64,000 bases of DNA from contig CAMBLG010000011.1 in NCBI GenBank assembly GCA_945868435.1, positions 1 to 64,000 of the forward strand, in the 5' to 3' direction. The position numbers and the translations under genes are program-made. Source of the stretch: an uncultured Lachnospiraceae bacterium (GTDB taxonomy: Bacteria > Bacillota > Clostridia > Lachnospirales > Lachnospiraceae). Every line of letters starts with the position of its first letter. Position 1 is the first letter of the stretch. Below are positions 63,184 to 64,000 of the stretch, one piece after another. The notes beneath the pieces are model-generated. The model did not search any database. It was given only the letters and a program-made list of their open reading frames with translations, and was not told where the DNA came from.

Positions 63184-64000
63184 TTGGAAATCACAAGTAT
63201 TAATGCAGAAAAGCTGGCCAAGATGTTTCTTGCCGGCGCCAAGAACTTAGATGCAAAGAAAGAATGGATCAATGAATTGAATGTGTTCCCTGTGCCGGAT
63301 GGTGATACGGGAACCAATATGTCGATGACAATTATGTCTGCGGCCAAGGAAGTAAGCAGTTTGAGTAATCCGGGAATGAAGGACCTGGCCAAGGCGATTT
63401 CTTCCGGCTCACTGCGCGGTGCAAGAGGTAACTCCGGTGTTATTTTATCTCAGTTGTTCCGCGGATTCTGCAAAGTGATCGGAGAGTATCAGGAGATTGA
63501 TGTCAATATTTTAAGCGATGCCTTCCAGAAGGCTGTGGAGACTGCTTACAAAGCGGTCATGAAGCCGAAGGAGGGAACCATTCTCACTGTTGCCAAGGGG
63601 GCCGCTGACCGAGCGTTGGAGCTTTCTGAGGAGACCGAGGATATCGTTTATTTTTGTGAGGAAGTGATCAAGGAGGCTGAGTATGTACTCAGTCAGACTC
63701 CGGAGATGCTTCCTGTCTTAAAGCAGGCAGGGGTTGTAGATTCCGGCGGACAGGGACTTGTCCAGGTGTTGAAGGGCGCTTATGATTCTTTGATGGGCAA
63801 GGAAATTGATTACGAGATTGAGGGTGCCGCTTCCGGTTCCGGTGTGGTCAAGATTTCGGCCCAGACAGAGGAAGAGATTAAGTTCGGTTATTGTACCGAG
63901 TTTATTATTGTGTTGAATCATCCACTTTCCGATAAGGATGAGCAGGAATATAAGGCATTTTTGGAATCAATCGGTGACTCCATTGTTGTGGTAGCGGACG
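63184..64000 (+). CDS. DAK-domain protein (YloV / fatty acid kinase FakA-like), 5' part
   Basis: The first 272 residues of a protein running off the right window edge. TTG 63184 lies eight bases after GGAGG. The DhaL/Dak2 nucleotide and metal motifs are clear: NVFPVPDGDTGTNMSMT (about 34-50), SLRGARGNSGVILSQLFRG and QAGVVDSGGQGLVQVL. In staphylococci the equivalent FakA phosphorylates exogenous fatty acids with FakB; that function is inferred here. The full protein is usually about 550 residues. Confidence 0.92.
   Translation, partial: MEITSINAEKLAKMFLAGAKNLDAKKEWINELNVFPVPDGDTGTNMSMTIMSAAKEVSSLSNPGMKDLAKAISSGSLRGARGNSGVILSQLFRGFCKVIGEYQEIDVNILSDAFQKAVETAYKAVMKPKEGTILTVAKGAADRALELSEETEDIVYFCEEVIKEAEYVLSQTPEMLPVLKQAGVVDSGGQGLVQVLKGAYDSLMGKEIDYEIEGAASGSGVVKISAQTEEEIKFGYCTEFIIVLNHPLSDKDEQEYKAFLESIGDSIVVVAD

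Overview
The window reads as a chromosome segment of a Gram-positive anaerobe of the class Clostridia, most likely a Lachnospiraceae member. This is inferred from gene content and order: the rimP-nusA-ylxR-ylxQ-infB-rbfA-nrnA-truB-ribF block, cmk-ispH-rpsA, an rnfCDGEAB operon with a nearby apbE, the DUF2953-gerW sporulation pair, and a Na+-pump decarboxylase cluster. No search was run. Most genes are housekeeping and on the + strand; the accessory parts are the first 8.5 kb and the mobile repeats.

Layout. 1-2.4 kb: an AT-rich DUF4143-type ATPase preceded by three motifs spaced exactly 33 bp apart, then an orphan AraC regulator. 2.5-4.3 kb: galE convergent with an isochorismatase-fold hydrolase. 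4.5-8.2 kb: a TrkH potassium channel with a short KdpD-like kinase and a KdpE-like regulator, bracketed by two identical tRNA-Glu(CUC) genes. 8.2-17.2 kb: the translation/transcription operon rimP to ribF, behind a leader holding a very long hairpin. 17.3-26.7 kb: a NlpC/P60 wall hydrolase, rpsO, pnp, a subtilisin-like protease, cardiolipin synthase, scpAB and a D-Ala-D-Ala carboxypeptidase. 26.8-32.1 kb: carboxyltransferase, OadG-like lipoprotein, biotin carrier, OadB pump and OadA-like subunit. 32.3-37.2 kb: RpiR regulator, flavoprotein, cmk, ispH, rpsA. 37.3-39.3 kb: cheR convergent with an RNase H-fold exonuclease. 39.5-46.7 kb: the Rnf complex, a lipid kinase and ApbE. 47-54.2 kb: proB, DUF896, 5-FTHF cyclo-ligase, proA, miaB, NusG-II protein, Gx transporter, ruvAB. 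54.2-62.3 kb: zapA, a U32 peptidase, a single-chain SEDS/PBP fusion, NUDIX, an unknown protein, DUF2953, gerW and a 47-residue membrane protein. 62.4-64 kb: rpmB (minus strand), an Asp23 protein and a DAK-type protein cut by the window edge.

The clearest novelty is a family of small non-autonomous elements at about 2.5, 8.3-8.5, 9.4, 38.1 and 62.3 kb. They end in GTAWCTATTC inverted repeats. Three copies are flanked by perfect 8-bp direct repeats and one by a 7/8 match; the fifth is degenerate. Ends starting GTAA with 8-bp duplications are the hallmark of the IS66 family, so these look like IS66-derived MITEs. They have inserted into a tRNA terminator, into the rimP-nusA operon and across the cheR stop codon without breaking a gene. 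The other leading observations are the SEDS-transpeptidase fusion, the roughly 265-nt hairpin in the rimP leader, the 33-bp phased array at the left edge, and a pnp leader hairpin reminiscent of the enterobacterial autoregulatory one.
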